Below, in pieces: positions 1 to 8,534 of a DNA stretch of 64,000 nt; the first letter of the stretch is position 1; the number at the start of each line of letters is the position of its first letter. The position numbers and the translations under genes are program-made. Source of the DNA: Anaerostipes sp. (GTDB lineage Bacteria > Bacillota > Clostridia > Lachnospirales > Lachnospiraceae); contig JAQWFL010000003.1 in assembly GCA_028704435.1 (NCBI GenBank), positions 57,931-121,930 on the forward strand, written 5' to 3'. The notes below the pieces were generated by a model. The model was not told where the DNA came from. It was given only the letters and a program-made list of their open reading frames with translations, and made no database searches.

Positions 1-225
1 TGCTGGTGGAGTCTTAGTAATGAAGCTAAAGCTTCTGTCTTGATATACTGTGATTACAACTGGAATTAATAAATCTCCTTGATCTGCTGTTCTAGCATTA
101 AATTCCTTTGTAAACTGTACAATGTTTACTCCATGTTGTCCAAGAGCTGGTCCAACTGGTGGAGCTGGTGTTGCCTTTCCTGCTTGAATTTGAAGTTTAA
201 TTAATCCTTCTACTTTCTTTGCCAT
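1..225 (-). CDS. rplK: 50S ribosomal protein L11, N-terminal part (cut by window edge)
   Basis: Reading the minus strand from an ATG at 225 gives 75 codons starting [18 protein letters not shown] and containing the glycine- and proline-rich [13 protein letters not shown] stretch typical of the L11 N-terminal domain, which binds the 23S GTPase-associated centre. A strong AGGAGG site lies just upstream. The gene runs off the left edge, so only the first half is present. It follows nusG on the same strand, the conserved secE-nusG-rplK order of most bacteria. The identification is secure. Confidence 0.96.
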   Translation of the reverse strand, partial: MAKKVEGLIKLQIQAGKATPAPPVGPALGQHGVNIVQFTKEFNARTADQGDLLIPVVITVYQDRSFSFITKTPPA

Positions 226-279
226 ATCGTTAACCTCCTGATATTGTGGTATTTACGGGATAACCCTCCCACGTTACAA

Positions 280-831
280 TTACTCTGCTTTTCTAATATC
301 TGCAAAATCGATTTCCACTGATGTTCCACGTCCAAACATCTCAACTTCAATGTTGATTGTCTGCTTGTGTTCATTTACTGCAGTGACTGCACTTGTAGTA
401 CCTTCCCAAGCCCCAGAAATAACTACAATCATATCTCCTACTTCTATATCAATATCAATCTTTTCGCGTACTGGTCTTTCTTCTTCAGCATTACCAGTAG
501 TGCTGATTCCTAAAGGTTTCATCTCTGCCGGTGACAATGGAACTGGTTTTGATCCAGGTCCAACAAACCCTGTGACTCCTCTAGTATTACGAACAACGTA
601 CCATGTATCATCATTCATATCCATGTGAATTAACACATAACCTGGAAACATCTTCTTGGAAACTTGTTTTTTCACACCATTCTTCAATTCTACTACATCT
701 TGAAGTGGTACTCGAACTTCTAAAATCTGATCTTGAAGCTTACGATTCTCGATTGTCTTCTCGATATTTGCTTTTACTTTGTTCTCATAACCAGAGTAGG
801 TGTGAACTACATACCAATTATATTCTGCCAT
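280..831 (-). CDS. nusG: Transcription termination/antitermination factor NusG
   Basis: The 183-residue protein has the NusG N-terminal fold starting YNWYVVHTYSGYENK, with the conserved FPGYVLIHMDM and RNTRGVTGFVG segments, and a KOW domain from about residue 127 (EVGDMIVVISGAWEG). Length matches the family. NusG binds RNA polymerase to modulate pausing and couples it to Rho or ribosomes. It lies 11 bp after secE and 54 bp before rplK, so it is part of the rpmG-secE-nusG-rplK transcription unit. No oddity is seen. Confidence 0.97.
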   Translation of the reverse strand: MAEYNWYVVHTYSGYENKVKANIEKTIENRKLQDQILEVRVPLQDVVELKNGVKKQVSKKMFPGYVLIHMDMNDDTWYVVRNTRGVTGFVGPGSKPVPLSPAEMKPLGISTTGNAEEERPVREKIDIDIEVGDMIVVISGAWEGTTSAVTAVNEHKQTINIEVEMFGRGTSVEIDFADIRKAE

Positions 832-842
832 CTTATTCTCCT

Positions 843-1040
843 TTACCCTACGAGTAATTTAATCACATATTGGAATCCCATATCAAGGATTGCCACAATG
901 ATTCCAATTACAATCGTCCAAATAACTACGACAGTAGTTTCCTTCGCAACGGTTTCTTTCGTTGACCAAATGATTCTACCAAACTCAGCTTTTAGCTCTT
1001 TGAACCAATTTGATTTGCTATTCTTTTTGGTATTCTCCAT
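843..1040 (-). CDS. secE: Preprotein translocase subunit SecE
   Basis: This 65-residue protein has a basic amphipathic N-terminal helix (about 1-30, including WFKELKAEFGRIIW) and one membrane segment near residues 35-60, the minimal single-span SecE of Gram-positive bacteria. It clamps SecY in the protein-conducting channel. The pattern KAEFGRIIWSTKE matches the conserved SecE cytoplasmic helix. Its place between rpmG and nusG is the standard context. Short length is normal here. Confidence 0.95.
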   Translation of the reverse strand: MENTKKNSKSNWFKELKAEFGRIIWSTKETVAKETTVVVIWTIVIGIIVAILDMGFQYVIKLLVG

Positions 1041-1071
1041 GTGTTCACTTCCTTAATAAACCTTGCTTTAA

Positions 1072-1221
1072 TTACTTTGTTTCTTTGTGTAATGTGTGTT
1101 TCTTACAGAACTTACAATACTTCTTTGTTTCCATACGATCTGGATGATTTTTCTTATCTTTCATCATATCGTAGTTACGTTGCTTACATTCTGTACATTC
1201 TAATGTGATTTTTGTGCGCAC
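1072..1221 (-). CDS. rpmG: 50S ribosomal protein L33 (zinc-ribbon form)
   Basis: A 49-codon frame starts at a GTG at 1221 behind a GGAGGTG ribosome site and reads [16 protein letters not shown], then [17 protein letters not shown]. Two CxxC pairs (ECTEC and YCKFC) mark the zinc-binding C+ form of L33. The only sensible start is GTG; there is no in-frame ATG near the ribosome site. It is the first gene after the promoter at 1307-1335 and precedes secE, a common arrangement in Firmicutes. Confidence 0.95.
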   Translation of the reverse strand: MRTKITLECTECKQRNYDMMKDKKNHPDRMETKKYCKFCKKHTLHKETK

Positions 1222-1306
1222 AACTTCCACCTCCATTTAAAATTTGTTTGTCTCTTTTTTGACATAAAAAAAAGACCTTCTTCCAACGCTAAAGTCTAGC
1301 TTTATA

Positions 1307-1335
1307 ACTATAGCACGGATAAAAGTCTCTGTCAA
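1307..1335 (-). promoter_or_regulatory. SigA-type promoter of rpmG-secE-nusG-rplK
   Basis: On the minus strand TTGACA (1330-1335) is followed after exactly 17 bases by TATAGT (1307-1312). Transcription would start near 1300, about 80 bases upstream of the rpmG GTG. Confidence 0.88.
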
Positions 1336-1383
1336 ATAATTTTTCAGACAATTCAATAAATCATAAATTGTCCTTTTTCTGTA

Positions 1384-1836
1384 TCAATGAATCTTTTTAT
1401 GTACCTGCTTAATTGCAGCAACCAAGGCTCTTTCTTTTCCCGTCAGCTTGCCTCTCTCTGGTGCGTAATAATTTCCATCAAACTTTGGATACTTTTCTTT
1501 AATATACTTATCAACATCCAGCCCTATGTACTCTGTAGCTTCTCGCCTCTTAATTTCAAAGGTATTCCCTTCATCAATCATTGCCTTTACAATCTTATGC
1601 TCACGATTCACTGCAATTATAATCTGATAAGACTCCGCAAAAATACTATCTTGGTTAATCCCAAATCCAACTGTATATTGACCTTCATAGGTTTTCTTGA
1701 ATTTCTCATAATTCTCCTGCATTTTCTTTGAATGATCCCGAGATAAAAGAGAATAAATAACAAATAAAAAAATAAAAACCCCAAGTAATAAAAAACCAAA
1801 AAAAGTATTCACACAAAACCTCCCTATAAAAAGCAA
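1384..1836 (-). CDS. Small membrane-anchored protein, GutM-like
   Basis: The 150-residue protein begins with one hydrophobic segment (about 10-32), followed by a charged helix and a soluble domain. The stretch VGFGINQD, the IIIAVNREHKIVKAMIDEG strand pattern and the later EATEYIGLDVDKY resemble the layout of GutM/SrlM (glucitol operon activator) proteins, which have an N-terminal membrane anchor and a small domain with the same VG-G...IAV pattern. The likeness is weak and from memory. It is the same strand as the ger operon upstream but is separated by 93 bp, so co-transcription is uncertain. No sorbitol genes are adjacent. Function is unknown. Confidence 0.55.
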   Translation of the reverse strand: MLFIGRFCVNTFFGFLLLGVFIFLFVIYSLLSRDHSKKMQENYEKFKKTYEGQYTVGFGINQDSIFAESYQIIIAVNREHKIVKAMIDEGNTFEIKRREATEYIGLDVDKYIKEKYPKFDGNYYAPERGKLTGKERALVAAIKQVHKKIH

Positions 1837-1929
1837 CTACACTCAATAACATATATTAAAAACAGAATAGCATGGGAGTCCTCCCCTGTCAAACACCCTT
1901 GGCACCATGTCACTTTTATAGAAAGCTTT

Positions 1930-2391
1930 TCATCTTGCCAAAACCTGCTGCATATATTCTCCGAAAGAAATGGGCAGCTTCTTTTCCACCGCAAATAACT
2001 TCCTCATTTCTTTTTTCGTCGTTACTATATCCACTGATTTTGATATTTCCCTCTCATGACTTAATGTATTTACGGCTTTTTTATCCATAGGCTTAATTAC
2101 AATCAGCTTTAACTGGCTGAAATTAAGAGGTCTTCCCATCCGCTTTTCCCAGATTTTCTTTCCTTTTTGGAAGTCTTTTGCATGGATGGTAACCGTTTTC
2201 GATGGCACTTTGATTCCTCCATTGTCCGTTATTTTGGATGTATCTGCCACAGAATAGTAGTATAGATAACTGTTCCCTATATCTTCAACTCCCATGGCAA
2301 GGACATAGTCATAAGTTTCCACTGAATTCATTTTCTGGCATCCCGTTATAGCCAAACAAAAAAAACATACAAATAGTATTTTAACCTTCAT
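1930..2391 (-). CDS. GerC-like spore germination lipoprotein, shortened
   Basis: The start is set at an ATG at 2391, overlapping the upstream gene by 11 bp. It gives 153 residues beginning MKVKILFVCFFCLAITGC, a lipoprotein signal with lipobox ITGC. The following VETYDYVLAMGVED and later KKIWEKRMGRPLNFSQLKLIV match the first domain of GerAC-type germinant receptor subunits, which normally have about 370 residues in three domains. Here the reading frame stops after domain one (GEYMQQVLAR), and no continuation is visible in the 93 bp before the next gene. It is either a reduced subunit or a broken one. A longer in-frame start at 2511 exists but lies inside the upstream gene. Confidence 0.65.
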   Translation of the reverse strand: MKVKILFVCFFCLAITGCQKMNSVETYDYVLAMGVEDIGNSYLYYYSVADTSKITDNGGIKVPSKTVTIHAKDFQKGKKIWEKRMGRPLNFSQLKLIVIKPMDKKAVNTLSHEREISKSVDIVTTKKEMRKLFAVEKKLPISFGEYMQQVLAR

Positions 2392-2908
2392 ATTGACCTC
2401 TCTCCCAGTAAAACAATAATGCAATATTAGCAATGAGCAGCCACCAACCACATTTCCTGTTATCTTGAAAACACTGACAAATCCATCTTGTTCCAAGGAA
2501 AATAACCGCACAATTAATCCATTTTAATTTATCATAAGAAAAAAATGCAGTGCTGTAGCTAATAAACATAGCCATTCCAAGACATAATCCTATAAGCAAG
2601 AATCCAAGAAAAAATACTTGGACTTTGCCAAGACTTCCATTTTTCCATCCCAACCCAGTGAATATTAAATAGAAAACAGCTCCTGGAAGTAATGGGAAGT
2701 AACAAATATGACGGAATACTCGATTTCTTGCACTTTGCTTAAGGTTGCATATATATAAGGTAATGAGAATTGGAAGAATCCCCATAAAGTAAAAATTAAT
2801 GCCAGGGAGCATATAAATGCTTGAAAGATGAAGAAGCATATAATATAGAAAGCATCCTGACACAATGCATCCAAGATAACCGATGATTCCTTTTATTTTA
2901 TTTGCCAT
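2381..2908 (-). CDS. Half-length GerB-like membrane protein
   Basis: This 175-residue, very hydrophobic protein has about five membrane segments and sits between a GerA and a GerC homologue, where the GerB permease-like subunit (APC family, about 360 residues, ten spans) is expected. It is half the usual length and I see no clear GerAB signature, so the name rests mostly on position. It may be a shortened GerB or a replacement for it. It starts 6 bp after the GerA stop and overlaps GerC by 11 bp, so the three are translated as one operon. Confidence 0.5.
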   Translation of the reverse strand: MANKIKGIIGYLGCIVSGCFLYYMLLHLSSIYMLPGINFYFMGILPILITLYICNLKQSARNRVFRHICYFPLLPGAVFYLIFTGLGWKNGSLGKVQVFFLGFLLIGLCLGMAMFISYSTAFFSYDKLKWINCAVIFLGTRWICQCFQDNRKCGWWLLIANIALLFYWERGQYEG

Positions 2909-2914
2909 ATCAAT

Positions 2915-4363
2915 CTAATCTCCTCGTCTTTTTTTTGCATGATTTTTTGTAAACCAAGGACGGTATTTCATTTTTTCAAGAGAACCTCGAATCAAATAGT
3001 CATGGGTACGCCAGATTTTAGGATAAACATAGGGAATCTGAAAGTTTTCCATTGCATACAAATGAGTAAAAATTGCAAAGAAACCTAAAAAGAAGCCATA
3101 TAATCCCCATAGTCCACTTGTTATAATTAAGAAGAATTTCAGTAAGCGAAATGCGCCTGCAAAGCCTTCATTTGGCGCACAAAATGTTGCAATAGCTGTA
3201 AACGCAACCACAATGACCACAATGGTACTTACAATATGTGCATCTACAGCCGCCTGTCCCACAATAAGTCCTCCCACAATCCCAATGGTTCCCCCAAGCT
3301 GCCCTGGAAGACGAATTCCTGCTTCTCTAAGAAGTTCAAAGGCAATTTCCATCATAAGAACTTCCGTCAAAACAGAACATGGCACCCCCTCTCTTGCCGA
3401 TACCAACGCAAGGAGAAAGGTGGTTGGAATCACTTCTGGGTGCCAATTTGCAACTGCAATGTAAAGCCCCGGCAGTCCAATTGCTATAAATCCCCCAATA
3501 TACCGCAGAATTCTTGCAAAATCTGCGACTCCCTGACGATAATAATAGTCGTCACTTGCTTGAAAAAATGTATTCATTGTCGCAGGAAGCAAAATGACCT
3601 CTGGAGAATTATCCACAACAACGGCAATTCTCCCTTCCAACAATCCACTTGCTGTTTTATCTGGTCGCTGGGTCAGTTGATAACTAGGAAACGGAGTCCA
3701 GTGGTTCTCCTCCATATACTGGCCTAACATTCCTGCATCTAGGATTTCATCCACGAAAATATTATTTATTTTATTTTTGACTTCTTTTAAAATATCTGGT
3801 TTTACCAAATCATCAATATACATAATTGCAATATCTGTTTTGGTTCTTGTCCCAACCTGAAGACTTTTTACTTTCATTCTAGAATCTCTCACTCTTCGGC
3901 GAATCAATGCTGTATTCATTCGAAGGCTCTCTAGAAAACTATCTTTTGGTCCAATCATGGTAGATTCTTCCTCTGCCTTTTGAACACCTCTCGTAGGAAA
4001 TAATTTGCTGGAAATTAATATTCCTTCTCTCATTCCATCTACAAACACCATGGTATTTCCTGAAAGTACTGCTGTCACTGCGTCTTCTAACGTTGTCACC
4101 TTTTTTTGATCTGCAGTCTCAATCCTCCCTTTAGGGCCATTTTCTTGAATCAACGGACGAAGTACAAAGTCTCGGATTAGTGCAGCATCTGTTAATCCAT
4201 CTGTATAAATAATATAAATTTCGGTTTTATTTTCAATGGCAAACCTCTTCTTTACAACATCACTACAGTCCGCAAATATTTCTTCCATTTTTTCTATATT
4301 TTTTTCTAAATCTTCTTCTATATTCCCCACAATTTTGTGGACACGATTATGGTATTTGTCCAA
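2915..4363 (-). CDS. Spore germination receptor subunit A (GerA family)
   Basis: The product of about 482 residues has a soluble N-terminal half and four to five membrane segments from about residue 285 on, the GerAA/GerKA architecture. Family motifs include VVDNSPEVILLPATMNTFFQ, GLPGLYIAVANWHPEVIP and the SAREGVPCSVLTEVLMMEI segment. It forms the inner-membrane nutrient germinant receptor of spores. I chose the TTG at 4363 because it sits 9 bases after AGGAGG; the upstream ATG at 4387 has no ribosome site. Full family length suggests it is intact, unlike the B and C genes after it. Expression in the forespore (SigG) is expected from the family. Confidence 0.88.
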   Translation of the reverse strand: MDKYHNRVHKIVGNIEEDLEKNIEKMEEIFADCSDVVKKRFAIENKTEIYIIYTDGLTDAALIRDFVLRPLIQENGPKGRIETADQKKVTTLEDAVTAVLSGNTMVFVDGMREGILISSKLFPTRGVQKAEEESTMIGPKDSFLESLRMNTALIRRRVRDSRMKVKSLQVGTRTKTDIAIMYIDDLVKPDILKEVKNKINNIFVDEILDAGMLGQYMEENHWTPFPSYQLTQRPDKTASGLLEGRIAVVVDNSPEVILLPATMNTFFQASDDYYYRQGVADFARILRYIGGFIAIGLPGLYIAVANWHPEVIPTTFLLALVSAREGVPCSVLTEVLMMEIAFELLREAGIRLPGQLGGTIGIVGGLIVGQAAVDAHIVSTIVVIVVAFTAIATFCAPNEGFAGAFRLLKFFLIITSGLWGLYGFFLGFFAIFTHLYAMENFQIPYVYPKIWRTHDYLIRGSLEKMKYRPWFTKNHAKKRRGD

Positions 4364-4401
4364 AAAAATGCACCTCCTAATATTCATAGGATGTGCATTT
4401 T
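4362..4401 (-). terminator. Terminator of ispE-gntR overlapping the gerA start
   Basis: Arms 4365-4378 and 4388-4401 form a 13-bp stem with one mismatch and a 9-base loop, followed on the minus strand by seven T. The 3' arm holds the AGGAGG of the gerA-like gene and the T run contains its TTG start. Confidence 0.8.
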
Positions 4402-4419
4402 CTGAATTCTAATTCTATT

Positions 4420-5100
4420 TTATTGTTCTGATTGTTGAATATTTCGAATTACAGTCTCTTCTTGATTCTCAATATGAGTCTTCATAATTCTTCTTGCTTC
4501 CAACTTATCTCCGTCAAACATGGCTTTTACCAGCTCCTTATGCTCCCGAAGAAGTACTGAGTGATACTCTTGATCTTTGACATATTCCAATCGATAGCGA
4601 TACATCTGCTCTCGAAGATTGTTGATAATCGTAATCAGCCGCTTATTTTGGGTTGCCTCGAAAATAATATCATGAAAATCCATGTCTGTATCTGCAATCC
4701 CAGCATCATCTTGTTTTTCAATAGCCTCTTCAAATGCCCTTAATGCTGATATAATCTTTTCTTTAAATTCGCCATTTAATCGTTCTGTTGCAAGTTCCGC
4801 TGCTAATTCTTCCAAGGAACTTCGAACTTCTAATACATCTCTTAAATCCTTCTCTGTAATCTTAGCAACTTCTGCTCCCTTTCTAGGAATCATGACCACG
4901 AGGCCTTCTAATTCCAACTTACGAATGGCTTCCCTCACTGGAGTACGGCTAACACCTAATCGATTTGCCAGCGCAATCTCCATAAGTCTTTCTCCTGGTG
5001 CAAATTCTCCCGTAATAATTGCTTGTCTTAATGTATTAAACACTACATCACGAAGTGGTAAATACTCGTTTACATTTACTTGTAACTTATCACTGCTCAT
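4420..5100 (-). CDS. GntR family regulator, FCD (FadR-like) subclass
   Basis: The 226-residue protein has a winged helix at about 15-80 (LRDVVFNTLRQAIITGEFAPG, then GVSRTPVREAIRKLE) and an all-helical FCD ligand domain at about 90-215 with the metal-binding pattern DMDFHD, then HSVLLREHKEL and THIENQ. Such proteins are repressors sensing small carboxylates. It overlaps the end of ispE by 11 bp, so the two are translationally coupled. The effector cannot be told from sequence. A TTGTATACA element lies at the start of the shared transcript and could be its own operator. Confidence 0.9.
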   Translation of the reverse strand: MSSDKLQVNVNEYLPLRDVVFNTLRQAIITGEFAPGERLMEIALANRLGVSRTPVREAIRKLELEGLVVMIPRKGAEVAKITEKDLRDVLEVRSSLEELAAELATERLNGEFKEKIISALRAFEEAIEKQDDAGIADTDMDFHDIIFEATQNKRLITIINNLREQMYRYRLEYVKDQEYHSVLLREHKELVKAMFDGDKLEARRIMKTHIENQEETVIRNIQQSEQ

Positions 5101-5986
5101 CTTTTGTTCCTCCTATAATCTCTCTTCCCACTGGGTCTACAACATATGCCTGCTTCACTTCCTTAATGCTACGCATTGCTCTCAATGCCTTATATGCTGT
5201 ATTCTTTGAGGTAAAAATTCCAAACACGGTAGGTCCGCTCCCACTCATCAACGCTTTTCTTGCTCCGTATTCTTCTAAAAACTCCTTAATTTCCTGTATT
5301 ACTGGATAATTTGGAATTGTTACTGTCTCTAATACATTCTCCAGTCTGTCACATATTCCCTTTAAATCCTCATTTTTAATGGAATCTACAATCCCTTCAA
5401 TATCTGGATGAAAGGTATTCTCATCTAGTTTCAGGTTATTATAGACAAACTTTGTAGACACACTAATTCCTGGCTTTGCAACTAATATGCAGCACCTTGG
5501 CATAGGCGGAAGCATGGTAAGCTTCTCTCCAATTCCCTCTGCCAATACAGTTCCCCCTACGACACAATAAGGAACGTCTGCACCTAAAGTTACTCCTATA
5601 TCACACAATTCTTCCTTAGATAATCCAAGGCAAAACAACTGATTCATCCCACGCAGAGCCGCCGCACAGTCAGTACTTCCTCCTGCCATACCTGCCGCTA
5701 CCGGAATTTTCTTCTCAAGTTTGGCTCTAACCCCTTCTTTAATTCCGTATCTCTCCTTCATGGTCAAAATTGCACGATAAATGAGATTGTTCTTGTCAAT
5801 TGGTAGAAAATCAAAATTGGTTGTGAGACGAATCTTATCTTCAGGAATCTTGCAAAGTGTCAGTTTGTCAAAAAGTCCGACGGTCTGCATTACCATGCTC
5901 AATTCGTGATATCCATCTTCTCGTCTTTGAATTACATCTAACCCCAAGTTTATCTTCCCATAAGCCTTTAATTCCACCTTATCCAT
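5090..5986 (-). CDS. ispE: 4-diphosphocytidyl-2-C-methyl-D-erythritol kinase
   Basis: This 298-residue GHMP kinase starts ELKAYGKINLGLDVIQRREDG and carries the ATP-binding loop PVAAGMAGGSTDCAAALRG at about 95-113 and LMSGSGPTVFGIF near 250. It phosphorylates CDP-methylerythritol in the MEP isoprenoid pathway. Length fits the family. The coupled gntR gene downstream is a recurrent clostridial neighbour of ispE. A good promoter lies about 50 bp upstream. Confidence 0.95.
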   Translation of the reverse strand: MDKVELKAYGKINLGLDVIQRREDGYHELSMVMQTVGLFDKLTLCKIPEDKIRLTTNFDFLPIDKNNLIYRAILTMKERYGIKEGVRAKLEKKIPVAAGMAGGSTDCAAALRGMNQLFCLGLSKEELCDIGVTLGADVPYCVVGGTVLAEGIGEKLTMLPPMPRCCILVAKPGISVSTKFVYNNLKLDENTFHPDIEGIVDSIKNEDLKGICDRLENVLETVTIPNYPVIQEIKEFLEEYGARKALMSGSGPTVFGIFTSKNTAYKALRAMRSIKEVKQAYVVDPVGREIIGGTKDEQ

Positions 5987-6036
5987 TCAAGTTTCTCCTC
6001 ATTTATGTACTTAATATTGTTTCGTGTATACAATAC

Positions 6037-6065
6037 ATTATAATATTGTTCTTATAAAAATGCAA
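6037..6065 (-). promoter_or_regulatory. Promoter of ispE-gntR
   Basis: On the minus strand TTGCAT (6060-6065), a 17-base spacer and TATAAT (6037-6042). The palindrome-like TTGTATACA just downstream (about 6025-6034) lies at the predicted transcription start. Confidence 0.72.
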
Positions 6066-6076
6066 TCTTTTATTTC

Positions 6077-6790
6077 TTACGATTCTATTGCAGTTTCCAA
6101 CGCTATTTTCATCATATCTGTAAATGTTTTTTCCCTCTCACTTGAGGCTGTTTCTTCTCCCGTTATCATGTGATTGCTCACAGTGCAGATTGCAAGTGCT
6201 TCCCCATGATACTTGGCTGCTAATGTATAAAGTCCTGCTGCCTCCATCTCAAGTCCAAGAATCCCATATTGAGCAAATCGTTCTGACAACCCTTCATCAT
6301 GTCCATAGAATTCATCTTCACTTAAAAATGGCCCAACATGAGTTCTGTCTTCAAATCCCAGCTTTAAAGCATTGTGGTATGCTTTATGTAACAGCCCAAA
6401 ATCTGCTGTTGGGGCAAAGTCATATCCCATAAAACGGGTTCTATTTATAGAGGATGTAGTACTTGCTGAACTTCCAAGAATCACATCCCGCACTTTAATA
6501 TCTGGTGCAAGACCTCCACAGGTTCCGATTCGCAGAATTCGCTTTACATCATACTCCTGAAACAATTCGTTACAGTAAATCATAAACGAAGGAATTCCCA
6601 TGCCTGAACCTTGTACCGAGACTTTTTTCCCTTTATACGTTCCTGTAAACCCATACATTCCCCGAACTTCATTGTAGCACTTAGAATCTTCCAAAAATGT
6701 CTCTGCAACAAACTTTGCTCGAAGAGGGTCTCCTGGCATTAATACAACATCTGCAATTTCACCTTTTTTTGCTCCAATATGTGTACTCAT
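6077..6790 (-). CDS. deoD: Purine nucleoside phosphorylase, DeoD type
   Basis: The 237-residue hexameric-type phosphorylase opens with [23 protein letters not shown] and has RIGTCGGL near 87-94 and [12 protein letters not shown] near 180-191, the phosphate- and ribose-binding elements. It splits purine nucleosides with phosphate to base plus (deoxy)ribose-1-phosphate. The catalytic segment, SDH in E. coli DeoD (Asp204), reads SNH here with Asn206, which may change base preference. Its ATG lies 38 bp after the spore gene on the same strand. A pyrimidine phosphorylase is encoded at 16145-17452. Confidence 0.93.
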   Translation of the reverse strand: MSTHIGAKKGEIADVVLMPGDPLRAKFVAETFLEDSKCYNEVRGMYGFTGTYKGKKVSVQGSGMGIPSFMIYCNELFQEYDVKRILRIGTCGGLAPDIKVRDVILGSSASTTSSINRTRFMGYDFAPTADFGLLHKAYHNALKLGFEDRTHVGPFLSEDEFYGHDEGLSERFAQYGILGLEMEAAGLYTLAAKYHGEALAICTVSNHMITGEETASSEREKTFTDMMKIALETAIES

Positions 6791-6828
6791 ATAACTCCTC
6801 CTTTGCTTTCTCTCCTTTTATTTTATCT

Positions 6829-8382
6829 CTACTGAATTTCTTTTACAATAATTATTTTATCCCCGGGCTTAATCTCGTCTTTTATGCCATTTTGTTCCTT
6901 AATTCCGTCTACTGTTGTGTAGAATTTTTTGGCAATAGACCATAACGTATCTCCTTGTTTTACCCGATACCCTACAATTCCTGGAAGTCCCTGCAAATAT
7001 TCATAATCTAATGGTTCTTCTTTTACATCTACCATAACTTTCTCATTCTTTTTACAAAATGAAATCAAGTCAAACACAACTCTGGCTTTTAGTTCAATTT
7101 TATTTCCCTCAACTGGTGTTGCAAGAATTCGATCTAATCCAATATCCAGCTGATAATCTACATTTTCATCCAGCGATTTTGCCTCAATTAAATAAGTAAA
7201 TGGTTGAACATAATCTGCACTTGCAACAGGAAGCATGTCATCTGTTGTCAAAAATAACACACTAGAAATTACAACCCCCTCTACTTCAATTCCATTTTCC
7301 TTACGTTCCTGCTCATCTATATTACAGTTTCCTCGTACAGACAGCACCTGCAGCATATTTCCCTGATTCTCCTCTAGCTGAAATTGATCCTCCAGCTTCA
7401 TGGTTGCCTTGTTTTTTCCAAGAAGAGTCTCAAACATAACCTCCTTATAGATTGGTGTTAAAACACATTTTCTCGTATAGGCATCAAATACATAAGAAAG
7501 ATTTCGATCTTCATAAATTTTAATATTACAATCCAAAATTCCTTCCAACAAAACGATTCGCTCTTCTCCATCCATATCTGGGCGGATTTCTAACTCTTCA
7601 GAACCAAGGCTAATATTCACCTTTCCAATCATACCCGGCTCACATTCAAGACATTCAATCTCTGTATTAATTGGAATTGTCCATCTCACATACTGTACAG
7701 GTGCCTGGTCGTCTTCCCCAATATAAAGAACAAAAACATTCATATCTCCCTGAATTTCAATTTTTGCATTTCCTAACTTTCCCTGTACATCTTCTAAACT
7801 AATTTGTTCCCAAAGAATCTGATAAATATTCGATTTATTTGCTGGGAGAACTAACTCTTCTTTGATTCTTGCTACGTCTTTTTTATTTACAATTACATCG
7901 GTTACTTGTATTTCTTTCTTAAACAAGGAAACATCCTCATCCACAATATTGATAATTCCTTCTTCCTTCATTTCTTCATTTAGTTGTAAAGAAAGAGTTA
8001 GTAAAATTCGAATGCTTAATTTTCTACTATTAATAAGGCGTACATTAATGTCATCTATCACATATTCTACTTTCATATAATCCGCAGGCACTGCACCTTC
8101 CATTCGGATAAATTCCTCAAAAGGTAATGCTAAGTCCAGTGCTTCTAAAAAAGTCTTTGTATCTGTGGTGGCATATAATCCCTGAAAAACAAACTCACCT
8201 TTCACTCTTACTTGATCTACCATTAATTCTGTCTCGGCTAAATTTACTTTTCCTTTAGTTTGTATCATTCGGTCAATATCCGCTTTTGTATCTGGCACAT
8301 TACAGTCTTGGTCAATGGTAATTTGTACCTGTTTTCTTTCCTTTGCTACAATGCTATGAAACTCCTTTTGCTCAAACTCCAT
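6829..8382 (-). CDS. SipL-like spore coat morphogenesis protein (DUF3794 + LysM)
   Basis: Starting at the ATG at 8382, which has AAGGAGG seven bases upstream, the product has 517 residues. The body consists of DUF3794 beta-rich repeats (for example around VIVNKKDVARIKEELVLP), and the C-terminus is a LysM module, YRVKQGDTLWSIAKKFYTT through ending PGDKIIIV. This layout is that of clostridial SipL, which binds SpoIVA and anchors the coat to the forespore. In the family such genes use SigE; a weak SigE-like element may lie at about 8450-8472. A longer start at 8442 lacks a ribosome site. Confidence 0.82.
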   Translation of the reverse strand: MEFEQKEFHSIVAKERKQVQITIDQDCNVPDTKADIDRMIQTKGKVNLAETELMVDQVRVKGEFVFQGLYATTDTKTFLEALDLALPFEEFIRMEGAVPADYMKVEYVIDDINVRLINSRKLSIRILLTLSLQLNEEMKEEGIINIVDEDVSLFKKEIQVTDVIVNKKDVARIKEELVLPANKSNIYQILWEQISLEDVQGKLGNAKIEIQGDMNVFVLYIGEDDQAPVQYVRWTIPINTEIECLECEPGMIGKVNISLGSEELEIRPDMDGEERIVLLEGILDCNIKIYEDRNLSYVFDAYTRKCVLTPIYKEVMFETLLGKNKATMKLEDQFQLEENQGNMLQVLSVRGNCNIDEQERKENGIEVEGVVISSVLFLTTDDMLPVASADYVQPFTYLIEAKSLDENVDYQLDIGLDRILATPVEGNKIELKARVVFDLISFCKKNEKVMVDVKEEPLDYEYLQGLPGIVGYRVKQGDTLWSIAKKFYTTVDGIKEQNGIKDEIKPGDKIIIVKEIQ

Positions 8383-8492
8383 TCGTATATCCTCCTTGCG
8401 TAACTGCCCGCTATCAATAGCGGCACAAATTATCTCACACACTGATATATATTCAAAGGAGAATAAAATATGACAAAAAGTTTACCATAATG

Positions 8493-8527
8493 AAACGATG
8501 CAACCCCTTTTCAAGGTTGCATCGTTT
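8493..8527 (-). terminator. Terminator-like hairpin after the surface protein gene
   Basis: A perfect 13-bp inverted repeat (8493-8505 with 8515-8527, arms AAACGATGCAACC) lies directly after the stop at 8535. The minus-strand side lacks an immediate T run, so termination strength is uncertain. Confidence 0.65.
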
Positions 8528-8534
8528 GGTCTTT

